Source: Closterium sp. NIES-65 (lineage: Eukaryota > Streptophyta > Zygnematophyceae > Desmidiales > Closteriaceae). Taken from it: a DNA stretch of 64,000 nt. The first letter of the stretch is position 1. Each line of letters opens with the position of its first letter. Below, piece after piece: positions 42,794 through 53,481 of this stretch. The stretch is from NCBI GenBank assembly GCA_948144175.1, contig CANXME010000387.1:586501-650500 (forward strand). Direction: 5' to 3'. The position numbers and the translations under genes are program-made. Under the pieces are notes generated by a model that was not told where the DNA came from, ran no database searches, and saw nothing but the letters and a program-made list of their open reading frames with translations.

Positions 42794-44378
42794 ATGGCTC
42801 CCGCCGTTCGCGTCGTCCCACCTTCCGAAGCGAAACAGCTGGTCGACTCCGGTTACGTCTTTCTCGATGTTAGGTGAGAAGGCATCGGCGTTAGCGTGCC
42901 TCGTTTCTAAGGCTGACTGAAAGTTTGTCTGACCGCTTCCGCTGCGAGAGGGAGAATCCAGCTCGCACACTGCACGTATCGGTCTGGAATCGTTTCAAAC
43001 CAGCGAGCATCAGAACCTGCCTGCATGTTTTGGGGCGTTGGATTGTACTTCGGTTGTGGCAACTTTCAGGCAGTCTGGATCAGTAATGAATTGGCGAGAT
43101 TGTTCGACGTTGGCAACAGCGCATAATATCATCGTTTCACTGAACTCGTTTTCGTAGTGTTTTTTTATCAAGTTTTTTTGTGCGGTCCGCGAGTGTCGAG
43201 GTATCGAGGTGAAGAGTCGACTTACGAGCCTCCTCGAGGGTTTCCTCTGTAAGAAAGTCAAGTGTTGGTTTGATTAGAAAGATGGTGGGTACATATAAGA
43301 GATGAGAAGTGGGAGACCTAGGTTGGGTTGGGTACCCGCGACATTATTGGTGAGCCAATGGGAGTGGCCACCAATAATGTTTTGGAGGTGGCTGCCAATT
43401 ATTGGGGGGGGCTGGTTCCCCCGCCAATTGCGGCAGAGTGGGGTTGGCACGCCCCCAACCAAAACTGGTTGGGGTGCCTTGGCCCAAAGTGTACACCCAC
43501 GTTTGGGTGTTACACTTGCACATTTACAACCCAACTGATGCTATAATCTAACATCCTCGACATTAACATGCTGTGCTGCCGCGCAGAACGCCTCAGGAAT
43601 ATGCATCTGGGCACGTCGCGGGATCCTCCAACATTCCCTTCATGCTCACCGCTTCTGACGGTAAGCCCTTCCCGTGCTTTGTCCACTCCCACCAAACGAT
43701 CTTGTGCATGAGGCATTCTATGGCGCATGGCGTCACTCCGCGCTGTATCGCATATGAAATTGAACATGTTGAAATGTGGCTGAAATGATGCTCACACATA
43801 TCTAGGTTCTTGTGAGTAGTTCGTGCATTATCAGGATGAGGACACTGGGGCAGATCTCTGGGGTTCCACTCAGTGATTATGTTAACGTGTTCGTGCATGT
43901 GTGGACTTTCAGGATCCATGGTTAGAAATGCGGAGTTCCTGGAGCAAGTGAAGGCGAAGTACTCACCCGACACGCCGCTTGTTCTGGTATGGCTTCCAAT
44001 GTCTTCTGGTTGGACATCCAATGAATCTGTGCCTCTTGTTCTGGTAGGATATCCAATGACTTCTGGCGAGACGTCCAAAGAATCTGAATCCAATGCCTCA
44101 TTCGCTCGGTTAATCTTCTTCAATTCACAGTTTGCCGATTTTTCTCACCTATCTCGAGTTTTTTTCTATCCAGGCATGCCGAAGTGGAAAGAGGTCAAAC
44201 ATGGCTGCCAACGCCCTCAGAGAAGTGGTGAGAAATGAAAGAAACGGAGGTACTTTGGGTGAGAGGGGGTTGTATTGTGGCACTTCTGACACCATCCGTT
44301 CTTTTCTGGCAGGGCTACACGTCACTTGCGGATATGGAAGGAGGAATGTTGGCCTGGAAGGACTCGTTGGCTCCTTGA
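42794..44378 (+). CDS. Single-domain rhodanese (thiosulfate sulfurtransferase family), five exons
   Basis: Exons 42794-42873, 43587-43660, 43913-43986, 44174-44227 and 44313-44378 encode 115 residues; all four introns are GT-AG and phases agree. The order is as in plant single-domain rhodaneses of the STR16/STR18 type: VFLDVRTPQEYASGHVAGS, NIPFM, a variable turn, then the active loop CRSGKR in exon 4, whose Cys would carry the persulfide, and the EGGMLAW closing motif in exon 5. Such enzymes move sulfane sulfur to acceptors; the physiological substrate is not deducible. ATG 42794 is eight codons ahead of the domain and no transit peptide is evident, so a cytosolic protein is likely. This is the only host gene I can support here, and it looks intact. 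Confidence 0.9.
43341..43517 (+). repeat. Three consecutive hairpins in rhodanese intron 1
   Basis: Arms 43341-43352/43369-43380 (ACATTATTGGTG), 43453-43461/43466-43474 (CCCCAACCA), and 43487-43499/43504-43517 (AAGTGTACACCCA with one bulge). The block lies in the 713-nt first intron and may be an old inserted element. Confidence 0.7.
43975..44088 (+). repeat. 57-bp tandem duplication spanning the exon 3 splice donor
   Basis: Copy 1 (43975-44031) holds CTTGTTCTG/GTATGG, the exon 3 end. Copy 2 (44032-44088) repeats CTTGTTCTG/GTAGGA. The distance is 57 nt and the interval is free of stops, so use of the second donor (44044) would add 19 residues in frame just before the active loop. Confidence 0.85.
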
Positions 44379-44609
44379 TATGCGTCTGCATACCTGTCAT
44401 GTAAAGAATTACTAAGTGTAGAAATATCAACATTATTTAAAGAACTCGTGTGTTAGGGGGTGTGCCATGTGCGCAAGACCTACGCTGGGCCGTGCTGGGC
44501 CGCTGCGGCCCAGGGGCATTTGCATGGACCAGCGCGGACCAGCATGGACCAGCGAACGGCCCAGGTGTGGACCCGACTTGCACCCGCCCACGGACCAGCA
44601 TGTACAGTT
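44379..44609. other. Rhodanese 3' flank
   Basis: TGTAA at 44400-44404, 22 nt after the stop, could be a polyadenylation signal of the green-algal type. A GGACCAGC motif recurs about four times at 44526-44600 before the C7 LTR. No gene seen. Confidence 0.4.
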
Positions 44610-45052
44610 TGTTGGAAACAATCGGTCCCAAGCGCCTCTGTCATGTCGAAACACGAAGACACAAAAGAAACGAAGTATAACGAATCACCGGCGAGTCAAC
44701 CCTCGGAGGTTGAAAGTAACTGTTGGAGGTTACGCGAAGGTCAGCGACCTTTGAACTCACAAATACAGCGCGACAGTAAGGACACACAACTGACTCGCTA
44801 CAGAGCAGTTGCCCGAGTCGTCACTGTATCAAACCACAACAGCAATACAGTTATAACTGCATCTCTTCGTATTCCTTGTACTCATATATAAACCTGTATC
44901 CACCTATTTTAATCAACTTACTTTGCCCTCACATACTAGCGCAAGGTGGTTCACAACCCTTTAATTAACACTTCCGCTACTACACCAACTCTACCCAGAG
45001 TTCACCCCTGCAAAGATCCTAAGGGTTTTTCAGCCCAACATGGTATGAGAGC
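44610..45052 (+). repeat. C7 5' LTR and primer-binding site
   Basis: TGTTGGAAACAATCGG...TCAGCCCAACA (44610-45040), then TGGTATGAGAGC. TATATAAAC near 44885 is a TATA candidate. S1 is a diverged copy in reverse. Confidence 0.87.
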
Positions 45053-45451
45053 AATCAGGGGGAATTCAACTTCTATACCGTACCGACAATATCAATCACC
45101 ATGGCTACACAAAAGGAAAGGAGCAACTCCAACGGCTCCCAGGGCACTACTCCTAGTCCACCTCCTGTTTCTGGCCTACAGACAGAGGAGGGCACGGCAA
45201 CTAGACCCAGAGCAACATCTACCGAGACTCCTGCGAATCAACCTGCAGACTTCGACTAGAGCATGATGGAGAAGTTTTCTCCTTCATGTCCTTCTACAAG
45301 CAACACCAGCAATCGGCACCTGCGCAGTCACACAACAGCAACAACAACAGAGCAACACCCATGAGTCTCGACGGCTCATCATATGCACGAGGAAATCAAC
45401 AACAGCAGCCTACCTTTGCTCCGTACGAGCGCGGGTCCATCAGCTTTATGC

Positions 45452-45886
45452 TGTTGGGCTGAGATGCCCTAGGATCTTTGTAGAGTTAAAGTCTGAGTAG
45501 GATTGTAATAGCGGAAGCGTTTGAATGAAAAGTCCTTGAACCACCTTGCGCTAGAATGTGAGGGCAAAACGAGTTGATTAAAACAAGCAAATACAAGGCT
45601 TTATATAAGAGTACATGGAATACGAATAGATATAATTAAACTGTTTTGCTGTTGCGATTCGATACAGTGCGACTCGGGCAACTGCTCAATGTCGAGTCAG
45701 TTGTGTGTCCTTGCTGTCGCGCTGTATTTGTCAAGTCAAAGGTCGCTAACTTTTGACCTTCGCGTAACCTCCAGGCGGTTACCCTAACCTCCGAGGGTTG
45801 ACTCGCGATGCTTCGATTTGGACTGCTTCGCTTGTGTCCTGAGTTTCGACACGACAGAGGCGCTTTAAGACTTATTGTTCCCAACA
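45452..45886 (-). repeat. S1: solo LTR of the C7 family, inverted, in C7 gag
   Basis: 435 bp, TGTTGGGCTGAG...TGTTCCCAACA on the plus strand, flanked by TATGC (45447-45451, 45887-45891). Its reverse complement aligns throughout with the C7 5' LTR at moderate identity. It probably remains from LTR-LTR recombination of a related element. Confidence 0.9.
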
Positions 45887-46056
45887 TATGCCACACCCAC
45901 AGCCTTCACCTGAACAAGAAAAATCACTGGACGCATTACAAGTTCAGTCGCAGTTCGCATACGTTCTGAAGATGCAGACGTCAAGACCCTTCGATGGAAA
46001 GGACTTCTTCACCTGGTCGTTCGAGTTCGAGCTGATGATGGAAGGCGCGCAGATAC

Positions 46057-46188
46057 TGTGAAAAACTGAACGAGAATGAATCAACTATGAATGAAGTGAG
46101 TACAAATATGAAACCCTAATTGGGTTGTACCCCCTATGGGATACCCCACTATAGCCTACACAAATAAGTAAGCTATAATGTTCTGACA
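46057..46188 (-). repeat. C5 3' LTR (left on the plus strand)
   Basis: TGTGAAAAACTG...GTTCTGACA on the plus strand. It differs from 53495-53626 at one base (CCCCACTA against CCCTACTA). Confidence 0.93.
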
Positions 46189-46410
46189 CACCCCCATAGG
46201 CAAAGTGGGGGAGAACAAGGGGTCACAAGACCAGTCAAGCAAAGCAAAGCAAAGCAAAGCAAAGCTCAGGGTGGATCACAAAGTCACCACACATTCCGAG
46301 CGCAAGGTCAAGGGCCACAAGGCCAGTTCGCATGCAAGATCATATATAGAGATATACAAGAGTCAAGCAAGCAAGAGCAAGAGTATATATAGGTCAAGGT
46401 ACAAGCAAGG

Positions 46411-47761
46411 TCAAGAAGTGAGCAAGTGAGGCAAGACAGGCACAAGACCCAGCTGCGTGCAGCAACGCTGATAATCACAAGGCGCAAGTGCCTTGGTGAA
46501 GACACCAGCAGTGTTGGCCTCAGAGGCCACGTACGCAAGTCGCATCTGTCCACGCTGCTGTAGCTCACGAGCAAGAAAGTAGCGGAGAGCAATGTGCTTT
46601 GTCCTGTGCTCCAGTCGCTGCTCTCGACACAAGGCCAGCATGGCCTTGTTGTCTACGTACAGAACTGGAGGAGAACGAGGCGGCTCTCCAAGGTCGGTCA
46701 GCAGGTAGGTGAGCCAGCGAAGCTCCTGAGCAGCCATAGCCCCGGCGTAGATCTCAGCCTCACAACTGGAGCCGAGAACAGAAGACGAGCGAGTAGCCCG
46801 CCACGAGACAGAGCCGGAACCAAGGCCGAAGGTGTAACCCTATGACGACCGCTGCGTAGCCTGGTCGTCAGCCCAAGAAGCGTCCGCGTGCCCAGTGAGG
46901 ACCACTGGACTGCGCCCTCCAAGCACTAGCCCCATGCCCGACGTACTGCACAAGTAGCGCAACACCCTCTTCGCTGCAGCCATGTGCTCTGGTCGGTGTC
47001 TCCCAGGAGCAACATAGTGTGCGAGAATGCTGAGAGGGTATGCAAGGTCAGGTCGTGTGCAGGTCATCAGGTACATGAGGCAGCCAACAAGCTCTGCATA
47101 CGGGCCACTCGACTCTACGGACTCATCCGAAGGCAGAGCTGAGAGCCAGTGGCGAGTAGGCAGAGGAGTGGCCTGAGGCGAGGAGTACGTGAAGCCGAAG
47201 CGCTGAAGGACCTGCTGCACCATGTGTGACTGAGTCAGGGTAATGGTGCGCTGTGCTCTGTCCTGGGTGATCTGCAAGCCAAGGTAGCTGCGCAGTTCAC
47301 CCAGGTCTGAGCACGTGTGTCTCTTCTGCAGCTCGGACTTCACGTAAGCGAGTCCAGCAGTGTCCGCTGTGGCAAAGACCAAGTCGTCGACGTACACGAG
47401 GATGTAGAACGGCGGCAGAGAGGTGTCGGTGCGGAGAAACAGCGACGGGTCGGCAGTAGAAGGAGCAAACCCAAGTGCCGCAAGCGTAGTCCTCAGTGTG
47501 TCGTGCCACTCACGTGGCGCCTGGCGGAGACCGTAGACTGGACGCCGGAGACTCCACTCGGTACCAGGAGGGAAAGACCCAGTGAAGCCAGGTGGGCGAC
47601 GCAGCCAGATCTCCTCGTGCAGACTGCCCTGCAAGAAAGCTGTGCTTGAAGTCGAGAGAGTGCAGCTCGTAGTCACGGTGAGCAGCAACATGCAGCAGTA
47701 CCCGAAGAGTGGTCATCTTCGGGGTGGGGGAGAAGGTCTGAAACTAGTCAACCCCCTGCCG
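46411..47761 (-). pseudogene. C5 reverse transcriptase C-terminal part and RNase H
   Basis: Minus-strand pieces 47691-46840 and 46737-46411. Stops: TAG at 47746-47744 (Tyr codon in C6) and TAG at 46842-46840 (CAG in C6). One extra base near 47646 shifts the frame inside the SLDFSTAFLQG motif. Otherwise VYGLRQAPREWHD, LVYVDDLVFATAD, the SALPSDESVESSG region and RNase H (GHADASWADD, LYVDNKAML, ADVAN-like tail with FTKAL) match C6 closely. It would have completed cDNA synthesis; as it stands it cannot be read through. Confidence 0.86.
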
Positions 47762-49407
47762 CTAACTGAAGCCACGAGCCACGTAACGCGCCTTGAAGAC
47801 AGGCGGAGAACCCGGCGGCCGCTTCACCCTGAAAATCCACATGCCACTGACGATGTTCGCCCCAGGAGGGGGAACAGCGTCGACGTAGGTGCCTGTGGAC
47901 TTCCAGGAAGCCATCTCTGCATCCATAGCTGCCTGCCACTGAGAGGAGTAGGGACCCTCTATCGCCTCCGCGTAAGAGCGCAGAGTCGGGATGTCTAGTG
48001 CATCCGGGTCTCCCTCAGGGGCTAGCAGTACAGACGCGAGATGAGGTGAAGCGGCGGCCAGACACTGGAACTCCTCCAGCCTGTCCTCAAGGACGTCCGT
48101 GCCAAGGGCACACTCACCCCCGACGGACGGAGGACAGACAGACTCAGACTCAGCGACAAGACTAGCAGCGTAGTCTAGGCGACAGCGTGCAGCAAAGTCG
48201 ACGAGCTCAGTGACAAGGGCAGACGCAGCAGAAGACTCGAAAGAAGGGTCAGTGACGGCAGTAGCAAGAAGACGCGTGACAGTAGGACTGGCAGCACGAA
48301 GAGAGTCCGACTCCGGGTCGGCAAGAGCAAGAAGAGAGGAAGCAGGAGGAGAAGGCAAAGGGGCACGCAGAGGAGCAGTAGACGGACGCAGAGACATCCG
48401 GTGCGTGCCAGGGACAGGAGGAGGACGCTGACGCGAACCACGACCACTAGTGCGCGCAGTACGAACAGGCGATGCAGGACGAGACGCAGGCTCACGACGC
48501 TCAGTAAGACCTTCAGTCGGACCAGCGTAGGGAGAAGGAGCAAGCAAAGGTGAGGCAGGCTGTAGCTGTGACTGTGACGAGACAGGCTGTGGACCCTCTA
48601 AGGGAGGAGGAGGAGGACCAGGAGAAGGTGTAAGACCAAGAACCTGCTGCAGGAGCAGAACGAAGTACGGCCGGGGCCGCGCGGCGACGCCAAAAACAGC
48701 AGGGACAGCACCACTACCCCCAGCAGGAGTACCCGCTCCAGCAGCACCTCCAGTAGCTCCAGAACCTCCAGCACCACCACCAGGAGCACCACCAGTCGGA
48801 CCTCCAGCGGCAGTCTCAGCGTCAACACCCTCAGCAGCACCAGCTCCAGGAGAACCCTCAGACCCAGCAGCTCCAGCACCCACAGTACGAGCACCGCCGG
48901 GACGCTCGGCAGCAGTACCCTCTGCAGCCGAAGAACCTCCAGCACCAGCAGCACGCCTCCAGCGCCTGGCAAACCACTCACGGAGCTCCTGAGGGGAGAG
49001 TGGCTCTCGGCGAGACGAAGCACCTCCACGCGGAGCACCCCCAGTCTCAGCACCCCCAGGCTCAGCACCCCCAGGCTCAGTACCCCCAGGCTCAGCACCC
49101 CCAGGCTCAGTACCCCCAGGCACAGCACCCCCAGGCTCAGCACCCCCAGACTCAGTACCCCCAGGCTCAGCACCCCGAGGCTCAGCACCCCCAGGCTCAG
49201 CACCTCCAGACTCCGCACCCCCAGGCTCAGCACCCGCAGGCGTAGCACCTCCAGTCTCAGCACCCCCAGGCTCAGCTCCCGCAGCAGCACCAGAGTCACC
49301 AGTGACCTCGACAGGCTCGACCGCGTCTACCTGGGACACACCTGAAGAGGCAGGACCCTGAGGGGGGAGGGGGTCTACCGGGGGGGGACCTGGTACCAAG
49401 AAGAGCA
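47762..49407 (-). pseudogene. C5 linker with GAEPG array and RT N-terminal part
   Basis: The frame differs from upstream by an extra base at 49407 within a C-rich tract. It holds a Pro-rich stretch, about sixteen GAEPG-type pentapeptides (49283-49023), an Ala/Gly/Ser-rich segment, then the RT entry (SYAEAIEGPYSSQWQAAMDA, VSGMWIFRVK, FKARYVARGFS). It ends at TAG 47764-47762 where C6 has CAG. Pentapeptide number is the main length difference from C6, which has ten. Confidence 0.84.
49023..49283 (-). repeat. 15-bp minisatellite coding for GAEPG repeats (C5)
   Basis: About sixteen units, the longest of the three complete arrays. C8 has a further one running off the window (63875-64000). Confidence 0.9.
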
Positions 49408-52382
49408 GGGGGCGGGGGGAGGGACGGAGTGCGGTAGGGGAAGAGGCGGTAGTAGGGTACCGACTCGTCGAACGTGACGTCCTGGGAGGACAGAACACGT
49501 CGAGAGGTGGGGTGGTAGAACTGCCACCCAGGGGCGTCGGGGGGGAACCCCAGGAAGACGCAGGGAACAGCGCGAGGGGACAGCTTGTCCGCAGACAAGT
49601 CGCGGACAAACGCCCGAGATCCCCAGACCCGGAACGCCGACGCATCGCCAACCTTCCCCGTCCACAGCAGCGCTGGGGAGGTCTCCGGCATGGAGACCCT
49701 GGGGTGGAGGTTGATCTGATGCGCTGCGTACCTGACCGCAAACGGCCACAGAAAATGGGGGGCAGCCGCATGCATCATGGACGTACGAGCGACGTCCATG
49801 ACCATGCCAATGCGGCGCTCTGCAATCCCATTTAGCTGTGGGGAGTCCGGAAGCGTGAAGGTCTGGCGGATGCCTCGCGCACGACAGTAGGCACGCAGAA
49901 GGCCAGAGGAGAACTCTCCGCCTCTGTCCGAGTGCAGACGCAACACAAGAAAGTCCGAGCCAAAGCTCTGCCTGAGCTGGAGACGAGCTGCGCGGATCCA
50001 GTCGATCAGCACCTCAGTGACATCACCCTTGCTGCGCAAGGGGAAGACTGTGGTGTAACGCGAGTAGTCGTCAACCACCAGCAGGAAGTAGCGCTCGTGA
50101 CCGAGTCCACGGACGCGGGCAGGGCCCCACACGTCCATGTGAAGCGTCTGCAACGGAGCCTCTGTTCGAGGAAACTGGGAGGAGTGAGGGGCAGCACGCT
50201 GGCGCCCCTCGACACAGGGGACACAGGCAGGGCCAGGGCCCTGAGGAAGGGGAGGTAGAGACCGGGGGAGACCAGACACAAGAAGACGGGAGGCCATGCC
50301 TCTGAGCCGAAGCAGAGAGGGGTGGCCAAGACGGTGGTGCCAGAGGAGGGTCTCGTGAGACAGACGGCGACACGAGCAGGGGGCAGACTCAGGACCAGAC
50401 CTGGACGCTGCAGCAAACACCTGACCAGACGAAGGGACTCTACCAGACTCAGCACCTGGAGGAGAAGCAGTGGTCAGTGTGTACAGGCTCGACCCTGGCT
50501 GACGTGTAAACGTAGCCAGGTGACGACCCGAGCTAGCCTCCGTGCAGTGCGTCACTCGCTGACTAGCAGGGGTGAACTGGTGGACTCCCACATCCTGTAG
50601 GTCAGCACCACTCACCAAGTTCGTAGAGAACGAGGGGAGGTAGAGACCAGACAGGGTGCCAGAGGGAGCAGCCGGACACGGGAGGACCGTGGAGAAGCGA
50701 GCCAGGACAGGACCCCCAGAGGGGTCAGCCAGGGAAACCGCAACCGGCCGACTAAGCGGCGTAAGTGTGGTGCGGTCCCGAAAGAAAGAGCGAGACGCTC
50801 CAGAGTCAAGAGTGAAGGTGTGGGAGGCCGTAGCCGACGCAGTACCTGAGAGCGCAGACGCACTAGTACCTGAGAGAGCAGTCTCACGAGCACCTGAGAG
50901 CACAGACGCACTGGCACCTAGAGCAGAAGCCTTACCGGCACCTGGAGCAGCAGTACCAATGCCCGGGTTGGGCGGGAAACACCGGTAACAGTCACCCTCC
51001 TCACTAATAGTCACAGCATACATGGCAGCAAGGATAGCATCAAAATCAAGATCAAAGATAGCTACACCAGCCCTAGACAGCTCTCCCCAGCGGGGGATCT
51101 CCGTGGCCTCCGGGAACTGCTGACGCCAAGCGTCCGTCAGGCGGCCAAAGCAGCGCTGGGCGGAGTGGGCACCCCCACACTGCTCTCCAGTGCGGTCGCC
51201 AGTGCGGAGAACGTAGGTGCAGGGACCAAAACCCCCACCGCGCTGACGCTGCGTGTACCACTCACGGAGCTGCTGAGGGGTGGGGACGTCGCGAGAACGC
51301 TGCTGCTGCTGCTGCTGCTGGCGCTGACCGCCACCAGTGCCGCTCCGCTGCGAAGCTCCGCTCCGACCACCTCCACCTCCGCCACCCCCGCCTCCGCCTC
51401 CACCGCCCCCGCCTCCACCTCCACCGCTGCCACCTCCGCCACCTCCGCTACCACCGCCACCGCCGCCGCCACTCCCGCCTCCACTGCTGCCACTAGCACC
51501 CCCACCCCCGCTACCACCTCCACCGCCACCCCCACTCCCTCCGCCGCCTCCACCTCCACCGCCACCGCCCCCACTGGCCCCACCCGCTCCCTTGCCCCCC
51601 TTGCCCTTGCCAGAGCGGCGTCTCCCGCTAGGGGCAGACGCCGCACCGACCGACTCAAGACCAACGAGGTCGGCCGCAGCGGCAGAGGCGATAGAGGGCA
51701 GGAGAGGGGAAGGAGAACACCCCTCAAAGATGGGGGCGCGGGGGTCACCTCGAGAGGCTCCTACAGCAACTATGCTCTTCTCTGCTGCAAGGAGGGCCTT
51801 CTCGAGGCTGTCGACTGTGAGGGTGGTGGGACAGACCGCGAGGAAGTGGTCCCGGACTACACGAAGGGAGTCAGGGAGGCGAGTGACTAAGAAGTAGAGA
51901 GTGATGTACATGTGGGGGGGGTTCTTGGCGCAGAAGTCAGCAGGAAGCGTAGCGCGGTAGCGAGTGTCACTAGTGCGGAGGTGCGTGATGAGATCAGCGA
52001 CAGTGGGAAAGGCGGCAAGGTCAGGGAAGAGGAAGGGGAGCATGAGGCGGCTCAGTGCAGCAGTGGCAGGGGAGGAGTAGCGCGCAACTACAGCGTCGTA
52101 CAAGGTCTGAGCACTCTTGTACTGGCTAAAGTGCGCGCGCTCAGCGGTAGGCAGGTGGCGACGCACAGCAAGACGTGCAGCAGCATCGCGCGTGGCCCAC
52201 TGAGAGCGAACAGTGGCGTCAGCATCAGCAGCAGGGGCAGGGACGGCGCCAGAGGTGAGGTCAAAGAGAGACAGACCGTCGGCCCTGTCGCACTGTAAAA
52301 ACAGCTGCAGGTCGTCGAGCCAGACCTCAAAGTCAATGGCTCGACCCTCAGCGTCAAAAGCGAGGACACTGGGTGTAGCCAT
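49408..52382 (-). pseudogene. C5 Gag, protease and integrase
   Basis: Start chosen at ATG 52382 (MATPSVLAFDAEGRAIDF), eight codons inside the longest open frame. The Gag capsid region covers residues about 10-190 (LQLFLQCDRADGLSLFDL, YKSAQTLYDAVVARYSSP). A Gly-rich low-complexity tract follows (51600-51350), then QLREWYTQRQ and the expanded knuckle CTYVLRTG...EQCGGAHSAQRC. Protease: FTLDSGASRSFFRD. Zinc module: WHHRLGHPSL...CVPCVEG. Integrase core: Asp in HMDVWGPA, Asp in LHSDRGGEF, Glu in GIAERRIGMV. All are uninterrupted up to the extra base at 49407, so Gag, protease and integrase could still be made. Confidence 0.88.
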
Positions 52383-52429
52383 GACGACGACAGTGGAGCA
52401 GTGCAAGCAGTAGGGGAAGGGTACGCAGT

Positions 52430-53400
52430 GACAGCAGTGCAGTGCTCACCGGGCAGGGCAGGTCGGGCGGCTCGGGAGGAAGGTCGCCTGGCGAAACGGC
52501 CGCTAGGCTGCTGGGCGGCTCGGCTCCCGGGCGGCTCGGCTGCTGCTGGGCGGCTCGGCTGCTGCTGGGCGGCTCGGCGGCTGCTGGCGGCGCGGCTGCT
52601 GCTATGCGGCTCGGCGGCTCCGGGCGGCTCGGCTGCTGCTGGGCGGCTCGGCTGCTGCTGGGCGGCTCGGCGGCTCCTGAGCGGCTCGGCTGCTCCGGGC
52701 GGCTCGGCTGCTGCAGGTGGGCGGCTCGGCTGCTGCAGTCGGGCGGCGCGAGAGCAAGGGGCGGCGGGGCCGTTAGTGCTGGGGCGGCGGGGCCGCGAGA
52801 CCAGGGGCGGCGGGGCCGCGTAACAGGGGCGGCGGGGCCGGGAGCGCTAGGGCGGCGGGGCCGCGAGATCAGGGGCGGCGGGGCCGTGAGCGCTGGGGCG
52901 GCGGGGCCGTGAGATCAGGGACGGCGGGGCCACGGGCGCTAGGGCGGCGGGGCCGCGTATCAGGGGCGGCGGGGCCAGGAGCGCTGGGGCGGCGGGGCCG
53001 CGTAACAGGGGCGGCGGGGCCGGGAGCGCTGGGGCGGCGGGGCCGCGAGATCAGGGGCGGCGGGGCCGTGAGCGCTGGGGCGGCGGGGCCGTGAGATCAG
53101 GGACGGCGGGGCCGCGGGCGCTGGGGCGGCGGGGCCGCGTATCAGGGGTGGCGGGGCCGCGAGATCAGGGACGCCGGGGACCGCGAGTGCTTGGGCGGCG
53201 GGGCCGCGTATCAGGGGCGGCGGGGCCGGGAGCGCTCGGGCGGCGGGGCCGCGAGATCAGGGACGGCGGGGGCCGCGAGCGCTTGGGCGGCGGGGCCGCG
53301 AGAGAAGAGGCGGCGGGGCCGCGTTCACTGGGTGGCGGGGCAACGAGGGTAAGGCCGACCGCTAGGGCGGCTCGGGGAAGGAGTGGCCCGAGGCGCGACT
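52430..53400 (-). repeat. C5 leader GC-rich arrays with a 182-bp higher-order repeat
   Basis: Between primer-binding site and gag ATG. On the plus strand 52500-52740 repeats GGGCGGCTCGGCTGCTGCT-type units. 52745-53340 repeats GGCGGCGGGGCCG with alternating GAGATCAGGG and GAGCGCTGGG spacers. Blocks starting at about 52909 and 53091 are near-identical 182-bp copies. The complementary core GGCCCCGCC is that of the T1 and C4 arrays. Confidence 0.88.
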
Positions 53401-53481
53401 CGGGATGAGTGCGCTTCGGGCAGAAAAAAAAAAAAAGAGATTTCGAGTGGTGGGCCCTAGGCACAGTTCCCACAGGGGAAC

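Noticed and set aside
43302..43546. Open frames in rhodanese intron 1
   Set aside because: They lie within the hairpin block, lack homology, and consistent GT-AG splicing removes the interval.
52401..53408. Gly/Ala/Arg-rich frames on the plus strand across the C5 leader
   Set aside because: They are translated minisatellite on the strand opposite to the element and have no homologue that I recognise.
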